DNA of 64,000 bases from Amycolatopsis nigrescens CSC17Ta-90. Its GTDB lineage: Bacteria; Actinomycetota; Actinomycetes; Mycobacteriales; Pseudonocardiaceae. The stretch's first letter is position 1, and each line of letters begins with the position of its first letter. The notes under the pieces were generated by a model that did no database searches, was not told the origin of the DNA, and saw nothing but the letters and a program-made list of their open reading frames with translations. This document shows positions 9,804 through 18,647 of the stretch, piece by piece. The stretch covers positions 4,154,157 through 4,218,156 of the forward strand of contig NZ_ARVW01000001.1 in NCBI RefSeq assembly GCF_000384315.1. Direction: 5' to 3'. Made by a program: the position numbers and the translations under genes.

Positions 9804-11231
9804 TTATGTACGGGGGGTGAGGGAGCCGGGGTAGAGGTACTGGGCGGACGGCTTGGTGTTGCCGTAGAACCAGGTGTCGAAGAAGCCCTGGAGGTTCTGC
9901 CCGGACACGACGGACGCGTAGTTCTGGAATTCCGGCAGCGTGGCGTTCCCGTTGCGGTGCAAGGTCGGCCAGGTCTTGAGCACCTTGCCGAAGGCCGCCT
10001 CGCCGATCTGGTGCCGCAGCGCGTGCAGCGCCAGCGGGCCCTTGCTGTACACCGACGTGAACTCGTTGCCGGGGCCCATGTCGTACAGCTTTCCGGCCCA
10101 GAACTGGTCGCTCGCCTGCGCGACCTGCGAGCGGTACCGGTCGTCCAGGTTCTGGTTCTCGTTGTACTCCGACCAGAGCCAGGTGGCGTAGGACGCGAAG
10201 CATTCGTTGAGGCAGACGTCCTTCCAGCTCTGCACCGCCACCGAGTCGCCGTACCACTGGTGTGCGTTCTCGTGCACGATGGTCTGCAGGTTGCCGGCCC
10301 GGCCGGAGTAGATCGGCCTGCTCAGCGTCTCCAGCGAGAACCCGATCGGCTCGGCGAGGAAGATGCCGCCCGCCGCGTCCACCGGGTACGGCCCGAACTT
10401 GGACGACAGGAAGTCCAGCACCTCCGGCAGTCGTGCTTCGGCCGCCTTCGTGGTCGCCGAGGTGCCCGGCGCGAACGCGTCCACCACCGGGGTGCCGTCG
10501 GCCAGCTGCGAGCGGTGGAACTCCCACTTGTCGATGGCGACGGTGGTCATGTACGGCACCACCGGCGTGCTCTCCGCCCAGCGGTGCGTAGTGCCGGCCT
10601 CGGTCTTCGTGGTGCCCTCTTCGCGACCGTTCGCGATCACCCCCCACTCGTCCGGCACGGTGACCGCCAGGTGGAAGGTCGCCTTGTCGCGCGGGGTGTC
10701 GTTCACCGGGTACCAGGTGGTCGCCGATTTCGGCTCACCGGCGGCGAAGGCGCCGCCGCTGGCCGCGTACTGCCAGCCGTTCGCGCCGAGCAGCGGGTCG
10801 TTGATCGCCTTCGGGACGCCGTTGTAGGCGATCTCCGCGGTGAACTTCTGGCCACGCGACAGGGTCCTAGCGGGCGTGATGACCAGCTCGTGTTCGCCGG
10901 TGCGGGTGAACTTCGCGGTCAGGTCGTTCACCTTCACCGAAGTCACGGTCAAGCCGCTCAGGTCGAGGTTGAACGAGCTGAGGTCCTGCTCGGCCCGCGC
11001 GGTGACCACCTGGACCCCGTCGAGCTGGTGCGTGGCCGGGTCGTAGCCCACGGTCAGGTTGTAGTCGGCCACGTCGTAGCCGCCGTTGCCGTCCTGCGGG
11101 TAGTAGCCGTCGCCGGCTCCGTCGCTGCCCGGCCCTGGCGCGGCGGACGCCGTTCCCCCGCCGATCGCGAGCCCGGTCAGCACCGCGGCGGCGACCGCGG
11201 CCGGCCGGCGCCAGCGCTTGTTTCTGCTCAT
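9804..11231 (-). CDS. Secreted M1-family metallopeptidase
   Basis: A 475-residue zinc aminopeptidase-like protein starting at ATG 11229-11231 behind AAAGGGGA. A Sec signal peptide (MSRNKRWRRPAAVAAAVLTG...GTASAAPG) is followed by a mature N-terminus rich in acidic and glycine residues. The zinc site is HENAHQWYG with the third ligand in LNECFASY, fitting HExxH-x18-E. The usual GAMEN exopeptidase motif is replaced by GFSLETLSRP about 25 residues before HENAH. A paralogue with the same domain plan is at 21099-22541. It is divergent from the BTAD regulator gene, which may control it. Confidence 0.9.
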   Translation of the reverse strand: MSRNKRWRRPAAVAAAVLTGLAIGGGTASAAPGPGSDGAGDGYYPQDGNGGYDVADYNLTVGYDPATHQLDGVQVVTARAEQDLSSFNLDLSGLTVTSVKVNDLTAKFTRTGEHELVITPARTLSRGQKFTAEIAYNGVPKAINDPLLGANGWQYAASGGAFAAGEPKSATTWYPVNDTPRDKATFHLAVTVPDEWGVIANGREEGTTKTEAGTTHRWAESTPVVPYMTTVAIDKWEFHRSQLADGTPVVDAFAPGTSATTKAAEARLPEVLDFLSSKFGPYPVDAAGGIFLAEPIGFSLETLSRPIYSGRAGNLQTIVHENAHQWYGDSVAVQSWKDVCLNECFASYATWLWSEYNENQNLDDRYRSQVAQASDQFWAGKLYDMGPGNEFTSVYSKGPLALHALRHQIGEAAFGKVLKTWPTLHRNGNATLPEFQNYASVVSGQNLQGFFDTWFYGNTKPSAQYLYPGSLTPRT

Positions 11232-11395
11232 TGGGTGGTCCCCTTTTCCGGATGGATGCGCCTCGCCGGGCAACGTATCCCGGGTGATCGGCTCGCCCGC
11301 CCGCTTAGGCTCCTTTGTCCGAACAATCCCGCCGTCGGTCGGTAGCAGTCCATGCCAGGGCCATGGAACCTCGCCGGGTCTGGAAAGCTGAACAG

Positions 11396-14300
11396 GTGCG
11401 GGTAGCGCTGTTAGGCCCGGTACGCGCCGAGGAGAACGACGGCACGCCGATCGAGATCGGCGGCGCCCGGTTGCGCATGCTCCTGGCCAGGCTCGCCCTG
11501 GACGCCGGGCACGCGGTCTCGGCGGCCGCGCTGGTGGACGGACTTTGGGGTGCTGAGCCGCCGGTGGACGCGGCGAACGCGCTGCAGTCACTGGTCTCCC
11601 GCCTGCGCAGGGTGCTCGGTGCTGCCGCCGCGGTGGACTCGGTGCACGGCGGCTACCGGCTCGCGGTGCGCCCGGAGGAGGTCGACGCGCACCGGTTCGA
11701 GCGGCTCGCCGCGCGCGGTCGCGAGGAGCTCGCCGCCGACCGGACGGCCGAGGCGGCGGCCGTGCTGGCCGAGGCGCTGGGGCTGTGGCGTGGCGCCGCG
11801 CTGGCCGACGTGCTGGACGCGCCGTTCGCCGCCGCGCCCGCGACCAGGCTGGCCGATCTGCGTGCCGCGGCCGCGGAGGACCGGTTCGACGCCGAGCTGC
11901 GGCTCGGCCGGCATACCGAGGTACTGGCCGATCTGGAGCAGGCGGGCGCCGAGTACCCGCTGCGCGAGCGGCTGGCCGGGCTGCGGATGCGCGCGTTGTC
12001 CGCGGCGGGGCGGCAGTCCGAAGCACTGGCCCTCTACGAGCAGGTCCGCGGCACGCTGGCCGAGGAGCTCGGGGTGGATCCGTCGGCCGAGCTCCGGGAC
12101 GCCCATCTGTCCGTGCTGCGCGGTGAGCTGCCGCGGCCCGCCCCGAAGCCGCAGCAGGCGGACGCCGCGCTTCCCGTCCGGCTGACCAGTTTCGTCGGCC
12201 GTGAGGACGAGCTGAAGCTGCTGACCGAGCTGCTGGCCGGGGCCAGGCTGGTCACCCTGGTCGGCCCCGGTGGCGCCGGGAAGACCAGGCTCGCGGTGGA
12301 GACCGTGGTCCGGCATCCGGTGCACGAACGCGGCCGGGTCTGGTTCGTGCCGCTGGCCGGGGTGCGCGACGGCGGCGACCTGCCGTCCGCCGTGCTCGGC
12401 GCGCTCGGCTCCTGGGACCTACGGGTGCGGGACCAGAACCACCGGCCGCCGGTGGACGTGCTGGACCGGCTGGCCGAGCTGTTCGGCGGCGGGGAGTCGG
12501 TGCTGGTGCTGGACAACTGCGAGCACGTCGTGGACGCGGCCGCGGACCTGGTGCACCAGCTGCTCGGCCGGGCGCCGGGGCTGCGCGTGCTGGCCACCAG
12601 CCGGGAACCGCTGGCCATCACCGGGGAGGCGCTCTGCCCGCTCGGCCCGCTGGAGGTGCCGCCGGACGGCACCGGGGTGGCCGAGGTGGCCGGGGCCGGC
12701 GCGGTGCGGCTGTTCATCGACAGGGCGGTCACCGTCCGGCCGGACTTCCGGCTCGACGAGTCGCTGGTGGCGCCGGTGGTGGAGATCTGCCGCCGGTTGG
12801 ACGGCATGCCGCTGGCGCTGGAACTGGCCGCGGCCAGGCTGCGTTCGATGAGCGCCGAGCAGATCGCGCGGCGGCTGGACGACCGGTTCCGGCTGCTCAC
12901 CTCGGGCAGCCGGGTGGCGCTGCCGCGCCAGCGCACCCTGCGTGCGGTGGTGGAGTGGAGCTGGGACCTGCTGGACACCGCGGAGCGCGTGCTGGCCAGG
13001 AGGCTTTCCGTGTTCGCCTCCGCGGCCACGGTCGCCGCGATCGAGCAGACCTGCGCGGACGAGCTGCTGCCGGCCGAGGACGTGCTCTACGTGCTCGGCT
13101 CACTGGTGGAGAAGTCCATTGTGGACGCCACCGCCGGTGACGGCGGCGAGCCGCGGTACCGGATGCTGGAGACGATCCGGGTCTACGGCGCGGAACGGCT
13201 GGACGAGGCCGGCGAGCGGGCCGCGGTGACCGGCCGGTTCTGCGAATTCTTCGCCGAGCTGGCCGAGGAGTACCAGCCGTGGCTGCGCGAAGAGCGGCAG
13301 CTGCGCGCGATGGTGGTGCTCGACGCCGATCAGGAGAACCTGGTGCACGGCCTGCGGCGGGCCATCGACACCGGTGCCGTCGCACTCGCCTGCCGGCTGG
13401 TGGACGCGCTGATGTGGTACTGGCTGATGCGCGGAACCCACGAGCAGGCCGGCGTCTTCGTCGGCGAGATGCTGCGGTTCAAGGAGGAGCTGCCGGAGCA
13501 GGACTACGCCGCCTACTCCGCGCTGCATGTGCTGATGCGGAGCATGCCGGGGTCGCCGCCGTCCGCCGACGTCCGCCGGATCATCGCCGAATGCGACCGC
13601 ACCAACGCGCTCGAACGGCACAGCGCCCTCGCGCTGGCGTTGCCGATGCTGGCCTTCTTCAGCCGTGAGCCCGAACTGGCCGAGCGGCAGCTGCGGCGGG
13701 TGCGGGTGCTGGCCGATCCATGGGCGCAGGCCTGCGGGTACTGGGCGGAGAGCTTCGTCCTCGCCGACGGTGGCGACCTGGTCGGTGCCGAGCGGGCCCG
13801 CGCGTCCGCACTGGACGGGTTCCGCGCGCTCGGCGACCGCTGGGGCTCCGCGATGTCACTGAGCATGCAGGCCGAAGTCTTTTCCTACCGCGGGCAGCAC
13901 GCGTCCGCGATCGAGGCATACGAGGAGGGGCTGCGGCTGGCCACCGAGCTGAACTCCGGGGACGACCTCGCCCAGCAGCTCGGCAAGCTGGTCATCGAGC
14001 GGTTGCGCGCCGGTGACGTCGACGGCGCCCGGCGCGACGTCCGCAGGCTGGAGGAGCTGGCCGCCGAACCGGGCCGCGGGCCGGTGGAGCTCATCGTCAC
14101 CTTCACCCTGCTGGAGTTCTACCGGCAGCTCGGCGACCTGGAGCGGGCGACCCGGCTGATCGACAGGCTGGAGGAGCTGGTGAGCAGCGTGCCGTTCCCG
14201 GAGAGCATCGCCACCGAGTGGGTCGCGCAGGCCAACGCGGCGGTGCTGATCTCGGCCGGGGACGCGGCCGGTGCGCGGGTGCGGCTGCAGGTGGCCGTCG

Positions 14301-14590
14301 CCGCCTCCCTCGACCGGGGTGACCTGCCGGACGCCGCGATCGGTGCGGAGTCACTGGCCAAGGTGTGCCGGCTGGAAGGCGACCTCACCGCCGCCGCGAC
14401 GGTGCTCGGCCTTGGCGCGGCGCTGCGCGGGATGTTCGACCAGGGCAGCCCCGAACTGCGCGAGCTGGTCACCGAAGCGAAGGCGGAGCTGGGCGAGTCC
14501 GGCTATGCCGCCGCCTTCCGCCTCGGTGCCGAACTGTCCAAAGAGGACGCGGCAGCCGCACTGTTAGAGCGGCTCTCCGCAACCTCGTGA
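11396..14590 (+). CDS. AfsR/SARP-like BTAD regulator with NB-ARC and TPR domains
   Basis: A large (~1064 residue) signalling regulator. An N-terminal winged-helix OmpR-type domain (VRVALLGPVRA...RLRMLLARLALDAG) is followed by the BTAD domain to about residue 245. An NB-ARC ATPase follows with Walker A VGPGGAGKTRLA near 290 and VLVLDNCEHV near 370, and a long alpha-helical TPR-like region fills the C-terminal half. GTG 11396 is favoured because the family begins MRVALLGPV and GGAAAG-like GGAAAG lies 8 bases upstream; ATG 11363 is the alternative. The TCG TGA stop lies inside a palindromic repeat. There is no biosynthetic cluster nearby; the divergent M1 peptidase is a possible target. Confidence 0.9.
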   Translation: MRVALLGPVRAEENDGTPIEIGGARLRMLLARLALDAGHAVSAAALVDGLWGAEPPVDAANALQSLVSRLRRVLGAAAAVDSVHGGYRLAVRPEEVDAHRFERLAARGREELAADRTAEAAAVLAEALGLWRGAALADVLDAPFAAAPATRLADLRAAAAEDRFDAELRLGRHTEVLADLEQAGAEYPLRERLAGLRMRALSAAGRQSEALALYEQVRGTLAEELGVDPSAELRDAHLSVLRGELPRPAPKPQQADAALPVRLTSFVGREDELKLLTELLAGARLVTLVGPGGAGKTRLAVETVVRHPVHERGRVWFVPLAGVRDGGDLPSAVLGALGSWDLRVRDQNHRPPVDVLDRLAELFGGGESVLVLDNCEHVVDAAADLVHQLLGRAPGLRVLATSREPLAITGEALCPLGPLEVPPDGTGVAEVAGAGAVRLFIDRAVTVRPDFRLDESLVAPVVEICRRLDGMPLALELAAARLRSMSAEQIARRLDDRFRLLTSGSRVALPRQRTLRAVVEWSWDLLDTAERVLARRLSVFASAATVAAIEQTCADELLPAEDVLYVLGSLVEKSIVDATAGDGGEPRYRMLETIRVYGAERLDEAGERAAVTGRFCEFFAELAEEYQPWLREERQLRAMVVLDADQENLVHGLRRAIDTGAVALACRLVDALMWYWLMRGTHEQAGVFVGEMLRFKEELPEQDYAAYSALHVLMRSMPGSPPSADVRRIIAECDRTNALERHSALALALPMLAFFSREPELAERQLRRVRVLADPWAQACGYWAESFVLADGGDLVGAERARASALDGFRALGDRWGSAMSLSMQAEVFSYRGQHASAIEAYEEGLRLATELNSGDDLAQQLGKLVIERLRAGDVDGARRDVRRLEELAAEPGRGPVELIVTFTLLEFYRQLGDLERATRLIDRLEELVSSVPFPESIATEWVAQANAAVLISAGDAAGARVRLQVAVAASLDRGDLPDAAIGAESLAKVCRLEGDLTAAATVLGLGAALRGMFDQGSPELRELVTEAKAELGESGYAAAFRLGAELSKEDAAAALLERLSATS

Positions 14591-14628
14591 GTGGAAAGTG
14601 TTGCTCCAGCAACACTTTCCACTCACGA
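14585..14628. repeat. TCGTGAGTG-family palindrome overlapping a stop codon
   Basis: A perfect 21-bp inverted repeat (14585-14605 and 14608-14628) with a 2-base centre; the arm starts TCGTGAGTGGAAAGTGTTG. The stop codon of the BTAD regulator (14588-14590) is part of the left arm. It lies between two convergent genes and should form a very stable hairpin on both transcripts. Confidence 0.9.
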
Positions 14629-14639
14629 CCCCCCTCGGG

Positions 14640-15455
14640 TCAGGCCGTGCGGCGCCGGTAAGCGCGCATGGCCAGCGGGAAGAACACCACCACCACGGCC
14701 GCCATCCAGGCCAGCGCGCCGAGCAGCGGACCGGCCACCTCGCCGCCGTTCATCAGCCCGCGCAGCGCGTTCGCCATCAGGCTGACCGGGCTGATGTCCG
14801 TCCACGCCTGCAGCCAGCCCGGCATCGTCTGCGACGGGACGAACACGTTGCTGCCGAAGGTCAGCGGCATGATGAACACGAACATCAGGCCCTGCACCGC
14901 GCCGGGTGTCTTCAGCCGCATGCCGATGAACACCGAGATCCAGCAGAACGCCATGCCGAAGGCCAGCGCCAGCGCGACCGCCACCAGCAGCGAAGCCGGA
15001 TCGGTGCTGATCCGGTAGCCCATCACGGTGGCGACCACCAGCAGCACCGCCAGGCACACCACGTACCGGACGATGTCGGCCAGCACAGCGCCGACCAGTG
15101 GTGCCGACCTGGCGATCGGCATACTGCGGAACCGGTCGAACACGCCCTTGTTCACGTCGGTGTTCATCGCGACCCCGACCGTCATGCTGACCTGCAGGAT
15201 GTTCATCACCATGATGCCCGGCACCACCAGTTGCAGGTAGGTGTCGGTGTCGCCGGAGATGGCGCCGCCGAACAGGTAGACGAACATGACCAGGAAGATC
15301 ACCGGCATCAGCGTGACGTCGGCCAGCTGCTCGGGATTCTTCCGGATTTTCAGTATTCCCCGCCAGGCGAGGGAGAACCCGTGTTGCAGGGCCTTCGCCG
15401 GGCTGAGCCGGAGCGGACTCGGTGCCGCCGGAGTCCGCAGTACCGCCGCGGTCAT
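14640..15455 (-). CDS. ABC-2 type exporter permease (DrrB-like)
   Basis: A 271-residue membrane protein with six hydrophobic segments and the ABC2_membrane pattern seen in DrrB (FSLAWRGILKIRKNPEQLADV, MPVIFLVMFVYLFGGAI, then VPGIMVMNILQVSMTVGVAMNTD). With the ATPase encoded just upstream it should form a drug or lipid exporter in the inner membrane. Its ATG overlaps the ATPase stop by four bases (15452-15455), so the two are translationally coupled. The exported substrate is unknown. Confidence 0.9.
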   Translation of the reverse strand: MTAAVLRTPAAPSPLRLSPAKALQHGFSLAWRGILKIRKNPEQLADVTLMPVIFLVMFVYLFGGAISGDTDTYLQLVVPGIMVMNILQVSMTVGVAMNTDVNKGVFDRFRSMPIARSAPLVGAVLADIVRYVVCLAVLLVVATVMGYRISTDPASLLVAVALALAFGMAFCWISVFIGMRLKTPGAVQGLMFVFIMPLTFGSNVFVPSQTMPGWLQAWTDISPVSLMANALRGLMNGGEVAGPLLGALAWMAAVVVVFFPLAMRAYRRRTA

Positions 15456-16429
15456 ACCATGCTCCCTTCCCGCTGAGTGTCCTTTTCGGACTCTTCGGCT
15501 CGTTTTCCGGTCAGTGCCAGGAACACGTCGTCCAGGCTGGGCAGGCGCAGGGCGAGCTCGTCCGCGGTGATCCCGGCCTCGTCCAGCCGCCGCACCAGAG
15601 TGGACAGCAGGACGGGGTCGGAGACCGGCGCGGTGAGCAGGCCGGAGTCGGTGTCCCTGGCCGGGGTGGCCCCGGTCAGCTCGGCCAGAATCCGGGCCGC
15701 CGCGTCCAGGTCCGCGACCGCGCTGGGCCGCACCTGCAGGGTCTGCCCGCCGACCCGGCGCTTGAGCTCGTCCGAGCGCCCGTCGGCGACCACCCGGCCG
15801 TGGTCGAACACCGTGATCCGGTCCGCCAGCTGGTCGGCCTCCTCCAGGTACTGCGTGGTCAGCAGGACCGTCGAGCCCTCACCCACCAGCCGCCGCACGA
15901 CGCTCCACACCTCGTTGCGGGCATGCGGATCCAGTCCCGTGGTCGGCTCGTCCAGGTACAGCACCTGCGGCCGGCCGACCAGGCTGGCGGCAAGGTCGAT
16001 CCGCCGCCGCATCCCGCCCGAATAGGTCTTCACCGCGCGTCCCGCGGCCTCGGTCAGTTCGAACTGCTCCAGCAGCTCCCGTGCCCGCGCCTTCGCGTCG
16101 ACCCGCGAGAGCTCCAGCAGGCGCCCGATCAGCACCAGGTTCTCGGTACCGGAAAGGTCCTCGTCCACCGACGCGTACTGACCCGTCAGCCCGATCAGGC
16201 CGCGGACCCGGACCGGATCCTTCACCACGTCGAAACCGCCGACCGTGGCGTGTCCGGCATCCGGGCGCAGCAGGGTGGCCAGCACCCGCACCGCGGTGGT
16301 CTTGCCGGCTCCGTTCGGGCCGAGCACCCCGACCACTTTCCCCGCCGGCACCACCAGATCCACCCCGGCCAGCGCGGTGGTCTCGCCGAACCTCTTCACC
16401 AGGCCCTCGGCCTGAATGGCATGCGACAT
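15452..16429 (-). CDS. ABC exporter ATP-binding protein (DrrA-like)
   Basis: A 325-residue ABC ATPase. Walker A is GPNGAGKTT near residue 37, the signature is TYSGGMRRR near 137, and Walker B VLYLDEPTTGLD near 156 is followed by the switch region LLTTQYLEEADQLADR. The DrrA-type C-terminal domain (about residues 220-310) ends PSLDDVFLALTGK. It pairs with the DrrB-like permease. The start region faces a divergent membrane phosphodiesterase-fold gene across a 114-base gap carrying three CTGTCAGC boxes that look like operators. Confidence 0.93.
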   Translation of the reverse strand: MSHAIQAEGLVKRFGETTALAGVDLVVPAGKVVGVLGPNGAGKTTAVRVLATLLRPDAGHATVGGFDVVKDPVRVRGLIGLTGQYASVDEDLSGTENLVLIGRLLELSRVDAKARARELLEQFELTEAAGRAVKTYSGGMRRRIDLAASLVGRPQVLYLDEPTTGLDPHARNEVWSVVRRLVGEGSTVLLTTQYLEEADQLADRITVFDHGRVVADGRSDELKRRVGGQTLQVRPSAVADLDAAARILAELTGATPARDTDSGLLTAPVSDPVLLSTLVRRLDEAGITADELALRLPSLDDVFLALTGKRAEESEKDTQREGSMV

Positions 16430-16471
16430 CTCATCTCCCCTCGGGTTCGGTACCGAGCTTCCACGGTGGCG

Positions 16472-16520
16472 CTGTCAGCACGCGCACAGCGCGCTGTCAG
16501 CGCGCCAGCCGTGCTGACAG
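16472..16520. promoter_or_regulatory. Three CTGTCAGC boxes between divergent genes
   Basis: CTGTCAGCACG (16472-16482) and CGTGCTGACAG (16510-16520) form an 11-bp inverted repeat. A third CTGTCAGC lies at 16494-16501, 22 bases (two helical turns) after the first. The site is in the only intergenic space between drrA-like and the divergent gene, and resembles an operator for a dimeric repressor such as a TetR-family protein. No such regulator gene is adjacent. Confidence 0.6.
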
Positions 16521-16543
16521 GGGAAAATGGGCATACTGGCGAG

Positions 16544-17521
16544 GTGGCTGATCAAGAGACGTCGCCAGGTCGGCTGCGGGGGGCGCGTCGCAAGCTGGCC
16601 ACCTTCGTGCTGCTCGTGCTGGCGCTGCCGTTGTTCGTGCTGGCCGTGCTGCGGGTGACCGGGATCGACGGCAACCGCTACACCATCGCCGCACTGGCGA
16701 TGACCCCGTACGTGGCCGTCGGCGGTGCGCTGCTCGGCGTGGTTGCACTGCTGCTGCGCCGGTGGTGGACCGGGGCGGTGGTGATCCTGCTGGTGGTCGC
16801 GCTCGGGGTGGTCGTGCTACCCAGGATGTACGCCGCCGACCAGCCGGGCGTGCAGGGGCGGTCGCTGCGGGTGATGGCGCTGAACCTGCGGCTCGGCAAC
16901 GCCGACCCCAAGGCCGTGGTGGACCTGGTCAAGGCGAACCGGGTGGACGTGCTCAGCCTGCTCGAGCTGAACCAGGCCGAGGCCGATGCGCTGGACCAGG
17001 CAGGGCTGTTCGGCGTGCTGCCGCAGCGGCTGCTGCATCCGGCACCGGGGGCGAGCGGGTCCGGGCTGGCGTCCGCGCACCCGCTGACCGAGCGGAAGCT
17101 GGCCGGTGACAGCCAGTTCGCGCAGCCGGGCGCGGTACTGGACCTCGGCGACGGCGCGCAGGCGGAGGTGGTCGCGGTGCACACGCTGGCGCCCGTCGTC
17201 TCGGCCGCCACCTGGGCGGACGAGCTGGCCGGGCTGCCGGAGCCGACCGCGGACCTGCCGGTCCGGATACTGGCCGGCGACTTCAACGCCACCCTGGACC
17301 ACGCCGCGTTCCGCGGGCTGCTCCGCGCCGGTTACGCGGACGCGGCGGACGAACGGGGCGAGGGGTTCAAGCCGACCTGGCCCGGCGAGCTGTTCCCGCC
17401 GCCGGTGACCATCGACCACGTGCTGGTGGACGACCGGGTCGCGGTGCGGGACTACCGCGTCTTCGATGTGCCCGGCACCGACCACGACGCCGTCTTCGCC
17501 GACCTCAGCATCCCGGTCTGA
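16544..17521 (+). CDS. Membrane-anchored endonuclease/exonuclease/phosphatase-fold protein
   Basis: A 325-residue protein starting at GTG 16544. Three hydrophobic helices fill residues ~20-100, followed by an extracytoplasmic EEP domain. Its metal and catalytic motifs are LNLRLGNAD near residue 107, LLELN near 130, LAGDFNATLDH near 245, TIDHVLVDD near 288 and PGTDHDAVFADL at the end. The fold covers DNases, phosphodiesterases and sphingomyelinases; the substrate is unknown. It is divergent from the DrrAB exporter and its stop is one base from the next convergent gene. Confidence 0.87.
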   Translation: MADQETSPGRLRGARRKLATFVLLVLALPLFVLAVLRVTGIDGNRYTIAALAMTPYVAVGGALLGVVALLLRRWWTGAVVILLVVALGVVVLPRMYAADQPGVQGRSLRVMALNLRLGNADPKAVVDLVKANRVDVLSLLELNQAEADALDQAGLFGVLPQRLLHPAPGASGSGLASAHPLTERKLAGDSQFAQPGAVLDLGDGAQAEVVAVHTLAPVVSAATWADELAGLPEPTADLPVRILAGDFNATLDHAAFRGLLRAGYADAADERGEGFKPTWPGELFPPPVTIDHVLVDDRVAVRDYRVFDVPGTDHDAVFADLSIPV

Positions 17522-17522
17522 G

Positions 17523-18527
17523 TCACTCGCAGGACCACACCGCCGGCTGGTTGTCACCCTCGGTGGTCTCGTAGGTGGCGATGATCTTCTCGTCCTCGGT
17601 GATGGTGCCGTACCAGAGGTTGAGACTCGCGAACTCGGGTCTCGGGTCCGCCACGGTCTGCACCGGCTGACCGGGGCGCCAGACGGCGGTTTCCAGCCGT
17701 GCCCGGAGGGTGGTGCCGAGCACGGTACCCTTGGTGTTGGCCGCCCTGGCGAACAGGAAGTCCTGGTCGCTGCTGGACACCAGCTTTCCGGTGGCGTCCC
17801 AGATCGCGCTGATCGCGCCGTTCTCCAATGCCCGGTACCCGGCCACGCGTTCGTTTTCGTAGGAGACCACGACGGGGTGGTCCATTCCCGGAACGTGCTC
17901 GAGGTAGCGCGTGCTGCCGTCCGGACTGATGATCCTCCCGTCGTCGGTGGCCACCCGGCCCGCCTCGTCGATGCCGACCGGATTGCCGGGGCCGAGCGAC
18001 TTGCGGGTCCAGTGCCCGCCGAGCTGCTTCCACAACAGGATCTGATGCGCTGCACCGGATTCGCCGGAGTAGCCGACGATCTCGCCGCGGTCGTTCATCG
18101 CCACCGGGCGCGCGCTCACCCCGGCCGGGGTCGGCAGCCACCGGTAGGAGGTGTAGTCACCACCGATCACATACGGTTCATCCAGGTAGCTCGTCGGCGT
18201 GTAGGTCGACCGGTGTCCGGCCACCAGACCACTGGCGGAAATGTCGTTGGGGTAGTTCTCCGAGTTTCGGTCGGGCCATTTCGGCAGCGCGATGGGCGAG
18301 CCGTTCCGCCACACGATGCCGGTGTAGCCGTTGTGGAACCCGGCTCCGACCACCGAGTTCGAGTCGCGGGAGCCCCGAACGTGGCCACCGGTGTGGCCCG
18401 GCGGCAGCGGGAGGTCGGTCGCGGTCCAGGCGCAGTCGGCGGTTTCGGTGGCCATGGCCGGCTGCCAGCCGGTGATGGACAGCCCGGCGATCATGGCCAG
18501 CACGATGGATCTTCGGACAGCACGCAT
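17523..18527 (-). CDS. Secreted HAF-repeat-like protein
   Basis: A 334-residue exported protein starting at ATG 18525-18527 behind AGGAG; the longer frame from 18575 is not supported. A signal peptide (MRAVRRSIVLAMIAGLSITG...PAMA) is followed by a series of short beta repeats that include NDISASGLVAGH, AMNDRGEIVGYSG and GIDEAGRVATDD. These resemble HAF-type extracellular repeats and would build a beta-propeller-like fold. The function is unknown and no catalytic motif is seen. Confidence 0.75.
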   Translation of the reverse strand: MRAVRRSIVLAMIAGLSITGWQPAMATETADCAWTATDLPLPPGHTGGHVRGSRDSNSVVGAGFHNGYTGIVWRNGSPIALPKWPDRNSENYPNDISASGLVAGHRSTYTPTSYLDEPYVIGGDYTSYRWLPTPAGVSARPVAMNDRGEIVGYSGESGAAHQILLWKQLGGHWTRKSLGPGNPVGIDEAGRVATDDGRIISPDGSTRYLEHVPGMDHPVVVSYENERVAGYRALENGAISAIWDATGKLVSSSDQDFLFARAANTKGTVLGTTLRARLETAVWRPGQPVQTVADPRPEFASLNLWYGTITEDEKIIATYETTEGDNQPAVWSCE

Positions 18528-18647
18528 TTCGGCTCCTGACAAGAAAATGGCGCATGACTTCGAGAAGCGATGCACCCCAGGTGCCTCGTTCCTCCCCTGC
18601 GCTCAAGCTAGCCGATCATGCCTGCCGTCGGGCAGAAGCCGAATGGC

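Noticed and set aside
15422..16543. N-terminal extension of the EEP-fold gene
   Set aside because: It is antisense to the DrrA-like ATPase; the true start is GTG 16544 right before the membrane helices.
14640..17521. Antibiotic biosynthesis cluster around DrrAB and the AfsR-like regulator
   Set aside because: No polyketide, peptide or other biosynthetic enzymes lie nearby; exporter and regulator are common singletons in actinomycetes.
18620..18636. Short CTGCC/GGCAG hairpin as terminator
   Set aside because: A 5-bp stem is expected by chance at this GC content.
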